NCBI GenBank assembly: GCA_949361645.1
Contig: OX442415.1
Span: 30,995,192-31,059,191 of the forward strand
DNA length: 64,000 nt
Source of the DNA: Spongilla lacustris
Taxonomy: Eukaryota; Porifera; Demospongiae; Spongillida; Spongillidae
Direction of reading: 5' to 3'
The position numbers and the translations under genes were made by a program. Of this stretch, positions 54,408-64,000 are shown one piece after another. How positions within the stretch are numbered: position 1 is the stretch's first letter; the number at the start of each line of letters is the position of its first letter. A model generated the notes under the pieces. That model made no database searches, was not told the DNA's origin, and saw only the letters and a list, made by a program, of their open reading frames with translations.

Positions 54408-55352
54408 TCTCTCTATTTGACAGAAAGTGAATGCTTTTTCTGTCTCACTCAGAGAGGGGTCTCTATACCTAACAGGAAGAGAGGGATCTCTCTACTGGAC
54501 TGGAAGATAGGGGTCTCATAATATTACTGGAAGAGAGGGGTCTCTGTACCTGACTGGAAGAGAGGGGTCTCTCCACCTGACTTGAAAAGAGGTGTCTCTC
54601 TATCTGACTGGAAGAGAGGGCTCTCTCTACCTGACTGGAAGATAGTGGTCTCTCTACCTGACTGGAAGAGAGAGGTCTGTCGACCTGACTTGAAATGAGG
54701 GGTCTCTCTACCTGACTGGAAGAGAGGGGTCTGTCTACCTGACTTGAAAAGAGAGGTCTCTCTACCTGACTGGAAGAGTAAGGTCTCTCTAGCTGACTTG
54801 AAGAGAGGGTTCTCTCTGTTTCACGCAGAGATAGAAATCCTTCTGGCTCTGTCATGCAAAGGTGTCTATCTACCTGTCTGGTCTCTCTACTTCACTGAAA
54901 GAGAATGGTCCCTATGTCTCACTCAGAGAGAGGGGTCTCTCTACCTGACAGGAAGAGTGGGATCTATCTGTGTCACTCAGACAGAGGAGTCTATCTGATT
55001 CCCTGGTACAGACAGGTCGGTCTCTCTATGTCTCACTTGGAGATAAGAGTCACTCTACCTGACTGGAAGAGAGGGGTCTCACAGACAGAGGTCTCTGTAC
55101 CTGACTGGAAAAGAGGGGTCTCTGTACTTGACTGGAAGAGTGGGGTTTCTCTACCTGACTGGAAGGGAGGGGTATCTCCATTTCACTTGGAGAGGAAGGT
55201 CTCTCTAACTGACTGGAAGAGAATGGTCTCTCTGTCTCACTCAGAGGCGGGGGTCTCTGTACCTGACTGGAAGAGAATGGTCTATCTTTCTCACTCGGTG
55301 ATGGGGGTCTCTGTAACTGACTGGAAGAGAGGGGTGTCTCTACCAGACTGAA

Positions 55353-56587
55353 ATAGATTGTGGAGAGTTGTCAGTGTTATTTTTGTTGTTTGGTAAGGTT
55401 TGATCGAGGCATGCTGAATAGGGTAGGTTAACTTTCCTGCAGCACTTTTTGAGTGTTTGTATCGGTTCCTGCCAAAATAATTGGTCCTTATTTCCTGTGC
55501 TTTTCACAGGCTTGAATTGAAGTTTATTTTTTTGGTCCTATAAGAAGGATATAATTTTTTTATATCTCCAGATGTATTTGTGTCAGTGTATTAATGTAAG
55601 TATCTGTGTTCTGTGAGCATGTAATTGTGATAAAGTTTCAGTTTATTTGTTTATGTATTTGTTTGTGAAAATAGTGTAGTTTAAAGTATCTGTCATTTAC
55701 ACACACTTTTCTAAATTAGTACTATGCAAGCTTAACTTTGTGCATAGGAGCATAAGAAGACTCAGATCTACATTTGGTTTCTTACCAATAAAGCCCTGCA
55801 GGTGTCATAATCAATGCAAATTATTCATAGAGGTCATGGAGAGGTGTTTCAAGCCCCTCCTACTGTCTACTACTAGACATCAAAGGGATACCCACTTGCT
55901 TACTTTCACTTCCTCTCTTTTGACTCACAATACCCCTATGCACACACTTTCCCAGGAGGAGGAAGGAAAAAGGCTCATACCTACCACACACATGCATACC
56001 CACCTCCACAGACATGATTAAACCCCCCCACAATGCATGTAACAACTATTTTTATGCTTAAATATTCTCACTTCTGCCCCCCTCTCCACTGTACCTATCA
56101 ATGCCACCCTTTCTAGATCTTTATTTCCCTGCCCGGCCTCCCATCTCGAAGGCAGAGAGGTTTATCTGTCTAACAGTTAAACGAGGTCCCTCTGAGTGTT
56201 AGCACAGAGAGAGTGGTACTGCTAGAACCCAATACATGTAGCTCCTTCGGTACACAATTTCACAGCAGGAGATGTTTCTATACCATGTACATGTACATGT
56301 ATAACAAAAACACTTCATCTGGCAGTTTCTAAAGATTGATGTGTTAATTTAATACTCTACATACACAAAACACAGTTAGAGTCATGTGACCCTGACTACA
56401 CTCCACCATGTACTATGGTTGGTGGCAGAGGAAAGGTTTAGTGTTTCCAGTCCCTTCTTCCTCCATCACTGGAGGAGAAGCATGGTCCTAGTGTGGTATA
56501 GACAACATACGATCATACTTCTCTACCAGGTTCTCCACGTTGGGCTGCAGGTACGCAATTATAACACCACTGTCTCCTGAAGAGGGA
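55353..56587. other. Unique centre of the giant palindrome
   Basis: About 1.2 kb of non-repetitive sequence between the arms. Includes AC-rich stretches near 55935-56010 and a TACATGTACATGTAT tract at about 56284-56300. A 93-codon frame at 55740 has no domain signal. I see no transposase or RNA gene. Confidence 0.6.
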
Positions 56588-59500
56588 GTAGGAGACTCTT
56601 CTCATCCAGTCAGGTAGAGAGACCCCTCTCTTCCAGTCCGGTAGAAGCACCCCTCCCTTCCAGTCAGGTAGAGAGACCTCTCTCGTCCAGTCAGGTAGAG
56701 AGACCCCTCTCTTCCAGTCAGGTAGAGAGACCCCTCTCTTCCAGTCAGGTAGTGAGACACGTCTCTCCCAGTTAAGTAGAGAGACCCCTCTCTTCCAGTC
56801 AGGTACAGAGACCCCTGTCTCCGAGTAAGACAGATAGACCATTCTCTTCCAGTCAGGTACAGAGACCCCCGTCTCTGAGTGAGACGGAGAAACCAATCTC
56901 TTCCAGTCAGGTAGAGAGACATTACTCTCCAAGTGAAATGGAGAGACCCCTCCTTTCCAGTCAAGTAGAGAGACTCCTCTCTTCCAATCATGTGTAGAGA
57001 CCGACCTCTCTGTACCAGAGCAGCAGATAGACTCCTCTGTCTGAGTGACACAGACAGACCCCTCTCTTCCAGTCAGGTACAGAGACTCCTCCCTTTCAAT
57101 CAGGTAGAGAGACTCTTCTTTTCCGGTCATGAAGAGAGACCCCTCTCTGAGTGAACAGAAAAAGCATTTTCTTTCTGTCAAATAGAGAGACCCCTCAGGC
57201 AGAGATCATCGTTCAGTTCTGGTCAGGTAGAGAGACCCCACACTTCCAGTCAGTTAGACAGACCCCTCTCTTCCAGTCAGGTAGAGAGACCCCTCTTTTC
57301 AAGTCTGGTAGAGAGACCCAACTCTTCCAGTAAGGTAGAGAGACCCCTCTTTTCCAGTCACACCTCTTTTCAAGTCAGGTAGAAAGACCCAACTCTTCCA
57401 GTCAGGTAGAGAGACTCCTCTCTGAGTGAGAAAGAAAGAGCATTTTCTTTCTGTCAATTAGAGAGACCCCTTTCTCAGTGTCAGGCAGAGATCATCCTTC
57501 AGTTCCAGTCAGGTACAGAGACCACTCTCTTCCAGTCAGGTAGAGAGACCCTTCTCTTCCAGGCAGATAGACAGACATGTCTCTGAGCGAGACAGACAGA
57601 GCATTCTCTTTTATGTCAGATAGAGAGACCCCTCTCTCTGTGTCAGGCAGAGATAATCCTTCAGTTAAAGTCAGGTAGAGAAAACCCACACTTCCAATCA
57701 GGTACAGAGACCCCTCTCTTCCGGTCAGGGAGAGAGACCCTTCTCTTCCAGTCAAATAGAGACACCCCTCTTTTCCAGTCAGTTACAGAGACCCCTGTCT
57801 CTGAGTGAAACAGAGAGACCATTCTCTTCCAGTCAAGTAGAGAGACCTTCCTCTCCAAGTGAAATGGAGAGACCCCTCCCTTCCAGTCAAATAGAGACCC
57901 CTCTCGTCCAGTCATACGTAGAGACTGACCTCTCTGTACCGGAGGAACAGATAGACTCCTCTGTCAGAGTGACACAGAAAGACCCCTCTCTTCCAGTCAG
58001 GTACAGAGACTCCTCCCTTTCAATCAGGTAGAGAGACTCCTCTTTTCCGGTCATGAAGAGAGACCCCTCTCTGAGTGAGACAGAAAAAGCATTTTCTTTC
58101 TGTCAGGTAGAGAGACTCCTCTTTGCGGTCATGAAGCAAGACCCCTCTCTGAGTGAGACAGAAAAAGCATTTTCATTCTGTCAAATGGAAAGACCCCTCA
58201 CTCTGTGTCTGGCAGAGATCATCGTTCAGTTCCGGTCAGGTAGAGAGACCCCTCAGTTAGATCGACCCCACTCTTCCAGTCGTGTAGAGAGACCCCTCTT
58301 TTCAAGTCAGGTAGAGATACCCAACTCGTCCAGGTAGGTAGAGAGACCCCTCTCTTCCAGTCAGGTAGAAAGACCCCTCTTTTCAAGTAAGGTAGAGAGA
58401 GACCCCTCTCGTCCAGTTAGGTAGAGAGACCCTTCTCTTCCTAACAAATAGACAGAACCCTCTCTGAGTGTGACAGAAGGAGCATTCTCTTTTATGTCAC
58501 ATAGAGAGGCCCCTCTCTGTGTGTCAGGCAGAGATCATCCTTCAGTTCCATTCAGGTAGAGAAACCCCACTCTTCCAGTCAGATACAGAGACCTCTCTCT
58601 TCCGGTCAGGGTGAGAGATCCCTCTCTTCCAGTCAGGTACAGAGACCCCTCTCTTCCAGTCAGGTAGAGAGACCCCTCTCTTCCAGTTAGGTAGATAGAC
58701 CTTACTATTACAGTCAGGTAGAGAGACCCCTCTCTTCCAGTCAGGTAGAGAGACCGCTCTCTTATCCAGTCAGGTAGAGAGATCCCTCTCTATCAGTCAG
58801 GTAGCAAGACCCCTCTCTGAATGAGACAGAAAGATCATACACTTTCTGTCAGATAGAGAGACCCCTCTCTCTGTATCAGGCAGAGATCACCTTTCAGTTT
58901 CAGTCAGGAAGCAAGACCCCCCATCTCTGAGTGAGACAGAGAGACCTTCTTCTTCCAGTCAGGTAGAGAGACCTTTCTTTCCAAGTAAAATGAAGAGACT
59001 CCTCCCTTCCAGTCAGGTAGAGCGACCCCTCTATCAGTGAGACAGAAAAAGCATTTTCTTTCTGTCAAATAGAGAGGCAGAGATCATCCTTCAGTTCCAG
59101 TCAGGTGAGAGACTCCTGCCTTCCAGTCAGGTACAGAGACACGAGACCCCTATCTTTCAGTCAGGTAGAGAGACCCCTCTCTTCCTGTCAGGTACAGAGA
59201 CCCCTCTCTGAGTGAGACAGAAAAAGCATTCTCTTTCTGTCAAATAGAAAGACTCCTCTCTGTGTGTCAGGCAGAGATTATCCTTCCGTTCCAGTCAGGT
59301 AGAGAGACTCCTCTCTTCCAGTCAGGTAGAGAGACCCTTCTGTTCCAGACAGATAGACAGAACCCTATCTGAGTAAGAAAGAAAGAGCATTCTCTTTCTG
59401 TCAGATAGAGAGACCCCTCTCTGAGTGAGACAGAAAAAGCATTCTTTTTCTATCAAATAGAGAGACCCCTCTCTCTGTGTCAGGCAGAGATCATCCTTCA

Positions 59501-62500
59501 GTTCCAGTCAGGTAGAGAGACCCCACTCTTCCAGTCAGGTACAGAGACCCCTCTCTTCCAGTCAGGTACAGAGACCCCTGTCTGTGAGCGCCGTCATACG
59601 CATCTACGTTCCTTCCTTCCGCATGGTCTACTTTGGCGGGTGGAGACACGCCGTGTGTGACTCCTGTTCCTACGTTGGCTGGGTGGGGAAGGGCATCTCT
59701 TCCAGTGCGGTAGAGTGACTCTTATCTCCAAGTGAGACGGAGAGACCATCCCTTCCAGTCCGGTAGAGAGACCGACCTGTCTGTATCAGGGCAGCAGATA
59801 GACTCCTCTGTGTGAGTGACACAGAGAGATCCCTCACTTCCAGTCAGGTAGTGAGACCGCTCTCTGAGTGAGACAGAAAAAGCATTTTCTTTCTGTCAGA
59901 CAGAGAGACCCCTCTCTCTGTGTCAGACAGAGATCACCTTTCAGTTCCAGTCAGGTAGAGATCACCTTTCAGTTCCAGTCAGGTAGAGAGACCACCGTCT
60001 CTGAGTGAGACAGAGAGAACATTCACTTCCAGTCAGGTAAAGAGACCTTCCTCTCCAAGTGATATGGAGAGACCCCTCCCTTCCAGTCAGGTAGAGAGAC
60101 CCCTCTCTGAGTGAGACAGAAAAAGCATCTTCTTTCTGTCAAATTAAGAGACCCCTAAGGCAGAGATTATCCTTCAGTTCCAGTCAGGTAGAGAGACTCC
60201 TCTCTTCCAGCCAGGTAGAGAGATCCCTCTCTTCCAGTCAGGTAAAGAGACCCCTTTCTTCCAGTCAGGTAGAGAGACCCCACTCATCCAGTCAGGTACA
60301 GAGACCCCTCTCTTCCGGTCAGTTAGAGAGACCCTGCTCTTCCAGTCAAGTAGAGAGACCCTTCTTTTCTAGTCAGGTACAGAGACCCCTGTCTGTGAGA
60401 CCCATCTCTTCCTGTCAGGTAGAGTGACTCTTATCTCCAAGTGAGACGGAGAGACCATTCCTTCCAGTCGGGTAGAGAGACCGACCTGTCTGTATCAGGG
60501 CAGCCGATAGACTCCTCTGTGTGAGTCACACAGAGAGATCCCTCACTTCCAGTCAGGTAGAGAGACCGCTCTCTGAGTGAGACAGAAAAAGCATTTTTAT
60601 TCTGTCAGACAGAGACCCCTCTCTCTGTGTCAGACAGAGATCACCTTTCAGTTCCAGTCAGATAGAGAGACCACCGTCTCTGAGTGAGACAGAGACCATT
60701 TACGTCCAGTAAGGTAAAGAGACCTTCCTCTCCTAGTGATATGGAGAGACCCATCCCTTCCAGTCAGGTAGCGAGACCCCTCTCTGAGTGAGACAGAAAA
60801 AGCATTTTCTTTCTGTCAAATTAAAAGAACCCTCAGGCAGAGATTATCCTTCAGTTCCAGTCAGGTGGAGAGACTCCTCTCTTCCAGCCAGGTAGAGAGA
60901 TCCCTCTCTTCCAGTCAGGTACAGAGACCCCTGTCTGAGAGACCCTTCTCTTCCAGTAAGGTAGAGAGACCACTGTCTTCCAGTGAGGTAGAGTAACTCT
61001 TATCTCCAAGTGAGACGGAGAGACCATCTCTTCTAGTCAGGTAGAGAAACCCCTCTCTGAGTGAGACAGAAAGATCACTCTCTTTCTGTCAGACAGAGAG
61101 ACCTCTCCCTCTGTGTCAGGCAGAGATCACCTTTCAGTTCCAGTCAGGTAGACAGACCCCCGTATCTGAGTGAGACAGAGAGACCATTCTCTTCCAGTCA
61201 GGTAAAGAGACCTTCCTCTCCAAGTGAAATGGAGAAACCCCTCCCTTTCAGTCAGGTAGAGAGACTCCTCTCTGAGTGAGACAGAAAAAGCATTTTCTTT
61301 CTGTCAAATTAAGAGACCTCTCAGGCAGAGATCCAGTCAGGTAGAGAGACCCCACTCTTCTAGTCAGGTACAGAGACCCCTCTCCTCCAGTCAGGTAGAG
61401 AGACCCCTCTTTTCCAGTCTGGTAGAGAGATCTCTCTCTATCAGTCAGGTAGCGAGACCCCTCTCTGAGTGCGACAGAAAGATCATTCTTTTTCTGTCCG
61501 ATAGAGAGACCCCTCTCTCTGTGTCAGGCTAAGATCACCTTTCAGTTCCAGTCAAGAAGCGAGACTCCCCGTCTCTGAGTGAGACAGAGAGACCTTTCTC
61601 TTCCAGTCAGGTAGAGAGACCCCTCTCTGAGTGAGACAGAAAAAGCATTTTCTTTCTGTCAAATAGAGAGAACCCTCAGGCAGAGATCATTCTTCAGTTC
61701 CAGTCAGGTAGAGAGACTCAGGTACAGAGACACCTCTCTTCCAGTCAGGTAGAGAGACCCCTCACTGAGTGAGACAGAAAAAGCATTCTCTCTGTCAAAT
61801 AGAGAGACCCCTCTCTGTGTGTCAGGCAGAGATCATCCTTCAGTTCCAGTCAGGTAGAGAGACTCCTCTCTTCCAGTCAGGTAGAGAGACCCTTCTCTTC
61901 CAGACAGATAGGCAGAACCATATCTGAGTGAGAAAGAAAGAGCATTCTCTTTCTGTCAGATAGAGAGAACCCTCTCTGACTGAGACAGAAAAAGCATTCT
62001 CTTTCTGTCAGATAGAGAGACCCCTCTCTCTGTGTCAGGCAGAGATCATCCTTCAGTTCCAGTCAGGTAGAGAGACCCCATACTTCCAGTCAGGTACAGA
62101 GACCCCTCTCTTCCGGTCAGGTAGAGAGACCCTACTTATCCAGTCCAGTAGAGAGACCTGTCTTTTTCAGTCAGGTACAGAGACCCCTGTCTTGGAGAGA
62201 CCCTTCTCTTCCAGTCAGGTAGAGAGACCCGTGTCTTCAAGTCAGGTAGAGTGACTCTTATCTCCAAGTGAGACAGAGAAACCATCCCTTCCAGTCAGGT
62301 AGAGAGACCCCTCTCTGAGTGAGACAGAACAATCATTCTCTTTCTATCAGACAGAGAGACCCCTCTCTCTGTGTCAGGCAGAGATCACCTTTCAGTTCCA
62401 GTCAGGTAGAGATACCCCCGTCTCTGAGTGAGACAGAGAGACCTTTTCCTTCCAGTCAGGTAGAGAGACCCCTCTCAGAGTGAGACAGAAAAAGGATTTA

Positions 62501-63125
62501 CTTTCTGTCAAATTAAGAGACCCCTCAGGCAGAGATCATCCTTCAGTTCCAGTCAGGTAGAGAGACTCCTCTCTTCCAGTCAGGTAGAGAGACCCTTCTT
62601 GTCCAGACAGATTGACAGAACCCTCTCTGACTGAGACAGATCTCTTTCTGTCAGATAGAGAGACCCCTCTCTCTGTGTCAGGCAGAGATCATCCTTCAGT
62701 TCCAGTCAGGTATTAGAGAGACCCCTAACATCCAGTCAGGTAGAGAGACCCCTCTCTTCCTGTCAGGTACAGAGACCCCTCTCTGGGTGAGACAGAAAAA
62801 AGTATTCTCTCTCTGTCAAATAGAGAGACCCCCCTCTCTCTGTGTCAGGCAGAGATCATCCTTCAGTTCCAGTCAGGTAGAGAGACCCCTCTCTTTCCAG
62901 TCAGGTAGAGAGACCCCTCTCTTTCCAGTCAGGTAGAGAGACCCCTGCCTTCCAGTCAGGTAGAGAGACCCCTCTTTTCAAGTCAGGTAGAGAGACCCTG
63001 CCTTCCAGTCAGGTTGAGAGACCCCTGCTTTCCAGTCAGGTAGAGAGACGCCTCTCTTCCAGTCGGGTAGAAAGACCTTTTCTCCAAGTGAGACGGAGAG
63101 ACCCCGACCTTCCAGTCCAGGTGGA
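56588..63125 (-). repeat. Right minisatellite arm, about 6.5 kb, opposite orientation
   Basis: Same units as the left arm but on the minus strand (CCAGTCAGGTAGAGAGACC). It is roughly 1.1 kb longer than the left arm: between the outer flank and the unique island it has about 750 bp more. The order of variant blocks is largely mirrored, so the arms derive from one inverted duplication followed by unequal unit gain and loss. Confidence 0.95.
59581..59698 (-). repeat. Unique island in right arm
   Basis: Inverted counterpart of 52645-52762, nearly identical (a few substitutions such as CCAAG versus CAAAG). Confidence 0.9.
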
Positions 63126-64000
63126 GGCAGAGTGACTACGTATACAGCAGGTAGGCCTGTCGAGGCCGGCACGCACGTACACGAACCTTAGTTCGAGGCC
63201 GGCACGCACGTACACGAACCTTAGTTAGTGTGGTAGGACATTGCAGAGCAAGCTGCTCCAGTTGTTTTTGGGTTCGTACAAGTGTCCTGCTCGTAGCGAC
63301 CCTGCTTTCTACGAATTCTGTCTGTAACATGAACGAATACGCTACATAATTTCTGAACCCATACTTACCTATGCGCGTGCATGTGTACGTACGTACTCTA
63401 GCGTCTTTGATGAAGCACGTTCTGGACCACGCGGCTGCATGCACTAGTGTAGCTGCAGCGCTGTACTAAGCTGCCTTGTTGCTTAAGTTCACCTCCCGCC
63501 TTTGTGCGCAGGTAGGCCTATTTGAAATGACGTTCGAATTGAAATGGTGCACACCTAGTACGGTTTGTTATTAAAACCAGTACAGCTAGCTAACTGCTGT
63601 GAAACGAATGACGCGGTATGGTACAATTTGCGTCCAATAAAGATTCTCTGCTTTTTTTTTTTTTATGAACAACTCAGTGAAGCATAGGCTCGTTAGCCAC
63701 GGCTTGCATGGGGATTTTTGATAACACTGGATTTTACAATATTTGCCCATGCATCTGATGGGTCACATTTGCGCGGGCGAATGAAAAGTGCGCGCAATGA
63801 TGTTGAAGAGAAGCATAGTTTAGGAGGGTGGGGCTGTGTTGTGCACAGCGGCAATGTATCACGTGAATGTGATAATATTCAATTGTGTTCACGTGAGACC
63901 TCTCGTACGCAGACCTAAACATTCATGTTCCACTTCGTTCAATAATTCCGCGCATGCGTAAGCGCTGCCAAACTTGGACAGTTTGTAACTTTGTTTCCAG
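63126..64000 (-). repeat. Right outer flank of the giant inverted repeat
   Basis: Reverse complement of 49092-49925, still matching at the last base of the window, so the repeat continues outside. Confidence 0.95.
63161..63226. repeat. 33-bp tandem duplication, right flank only
   Basis: Two identical copies of CGAGGCCGGCACGCACGTAC plus 13 more bases (63161-63193 and 63194-63226); the left flank has one copy near 49866-49898. Confidence 0.92.

Larger units (their letters stand above)
49930..55352 (+). repeat. Left minisatellite arm, about 5.4 kb
   Basis: Built from degenerate units around GGTCTCTCTACCTGACTGG plus AAGAGAGG (27 bp). Longer variant blocks are interspersed (GAACTGAAGGATGATCTCTG, CTGACACAGAGAGAGG, CTGACAGAAAGAGAATGC, TTTTCTGTCTCACTCAGAG). 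Units of 27 bp keep frames open and produce nine-residue peptide repeats such as GVSLPDWKR, but no start, splice or domain supports a gene. A unique 118-bp island lies at 52645-52762 and a local inversion at about 54150-54277. Confidence 0.95.
48576..64000. mobile_element. Giant palindromic (foldback-like) element, right end outside window
   Basis: The left end CAGGGTGATCCAAAAGTCGC starts right after TA, inside a hAT copy whose uninterrupted relative reads GAGCACTATGATT, so insertion at TA is visible. Mirror symmetry about position 56546 is exact for the outer part (x + y = 113092, checked at 49170/63922 and 49358/63734). Order: terminal segment (48576-49091), outer flank (49092-49925), minisatellite arm (to about 55352), unique centre, reverse minisatellite arm (from about 56588), outer flank to 64000. 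TA target and terminus style suggest a Tc1/mariner-type end. No transposase was found, so it would be non-autonomous. Confidence 0.75.

Noticed and set aside
55353..56587. Transposase gene in the centre of the palindrome
   Set aside because: Looked for in all frames; only short frames without catalytic motifs were found.
49884..58337. Many long open frames encoding GVSLPDWKR or SLYLTGREG repeats
   Set aside because: They follow from a 27-bp tandem repeat, whose length is a multiple of three. They appear in several frames and on both strands, with no conserved domain, start context or splice sites.

Overview
The window looks like nuclear DNA of a marine invertebrate. It has spliced genes with GT-AG introns, animal retrotransposons, several families of DNA transposon and long minisatellites. 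The species cannot be fixed from sequence alone; a sponge or a similar early-branching or soft-bodied marine animal would fit. No bacterial operon, CRISPR array or convincing RNA gene was seen.

Region 1 (1-29320). The only clearly conserved cellular gene is the 3' part of an SLC4 family bicarbonate transporter on the + strand. It has nine coding exons from 818 to the stop at 15942-15944; the first exons lie outside the window. Intron 3 carries a small DNA transposon (5530-10895), and inside that a very young, apparently complete Ty3/Gypsy retrotransposon (6232-10803). The retrotransposon has identical 147-bp LTRs, a tRNA-iMet primer site, gag, a textbook -1 frameshift signal and pol. Bases 4435-16777 recur at 16978-29320 at a constant offset of 12543 with almost no differences, and exactly 200 N separate the two blocks. 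This is best read as two overlapping contigs joined without collapse. The second set of SLC4 exons 4-9 and the second retrotransposon are therefore probably not extra genes.

Region 2 (29321-44500). This is a transposon graveyard. It holds a multi-part, transposase-like coding region (29776-33543) with an N-terminal Cys-rich/AT-hook part, an acidic repeat and a C-terminal SAP motif. A hAT-like MITE with a perfect 8-bp target duplication splits it. Further along are a hAT remnant, a frameshifted reverse transcriptase lying between 33-bp inverted repeats, a hAT dimerisation fragment, a C48-protease-like fragment, a broken second Gypsy gag, a 293-bp hairpin, a 49-bp tandem repeat and microsatellites.

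Region 3 (44500-64000). Insertions are nested here. A second hAT-like MITE (45073-46134) has an 8-bp duplication. A hAT remnant starts at 46479 and has been hit by a 1575-bp TIR element (46727-48301). At a TA dinucleotide it was also hit by a giant palindromic element that begins at 48576 and runs past the window end. The palindrome has ~0.9 kb near-identical outer flanks, 5.4-6.5 kb arms of a degenerate 27-bp-type minisatellite in opposite orientations, and a ~1.2 kb unique centre. By symmetry its right end is predicted near 64.5 kb. This unusual foldback-like structure is the most interesting object in the window.
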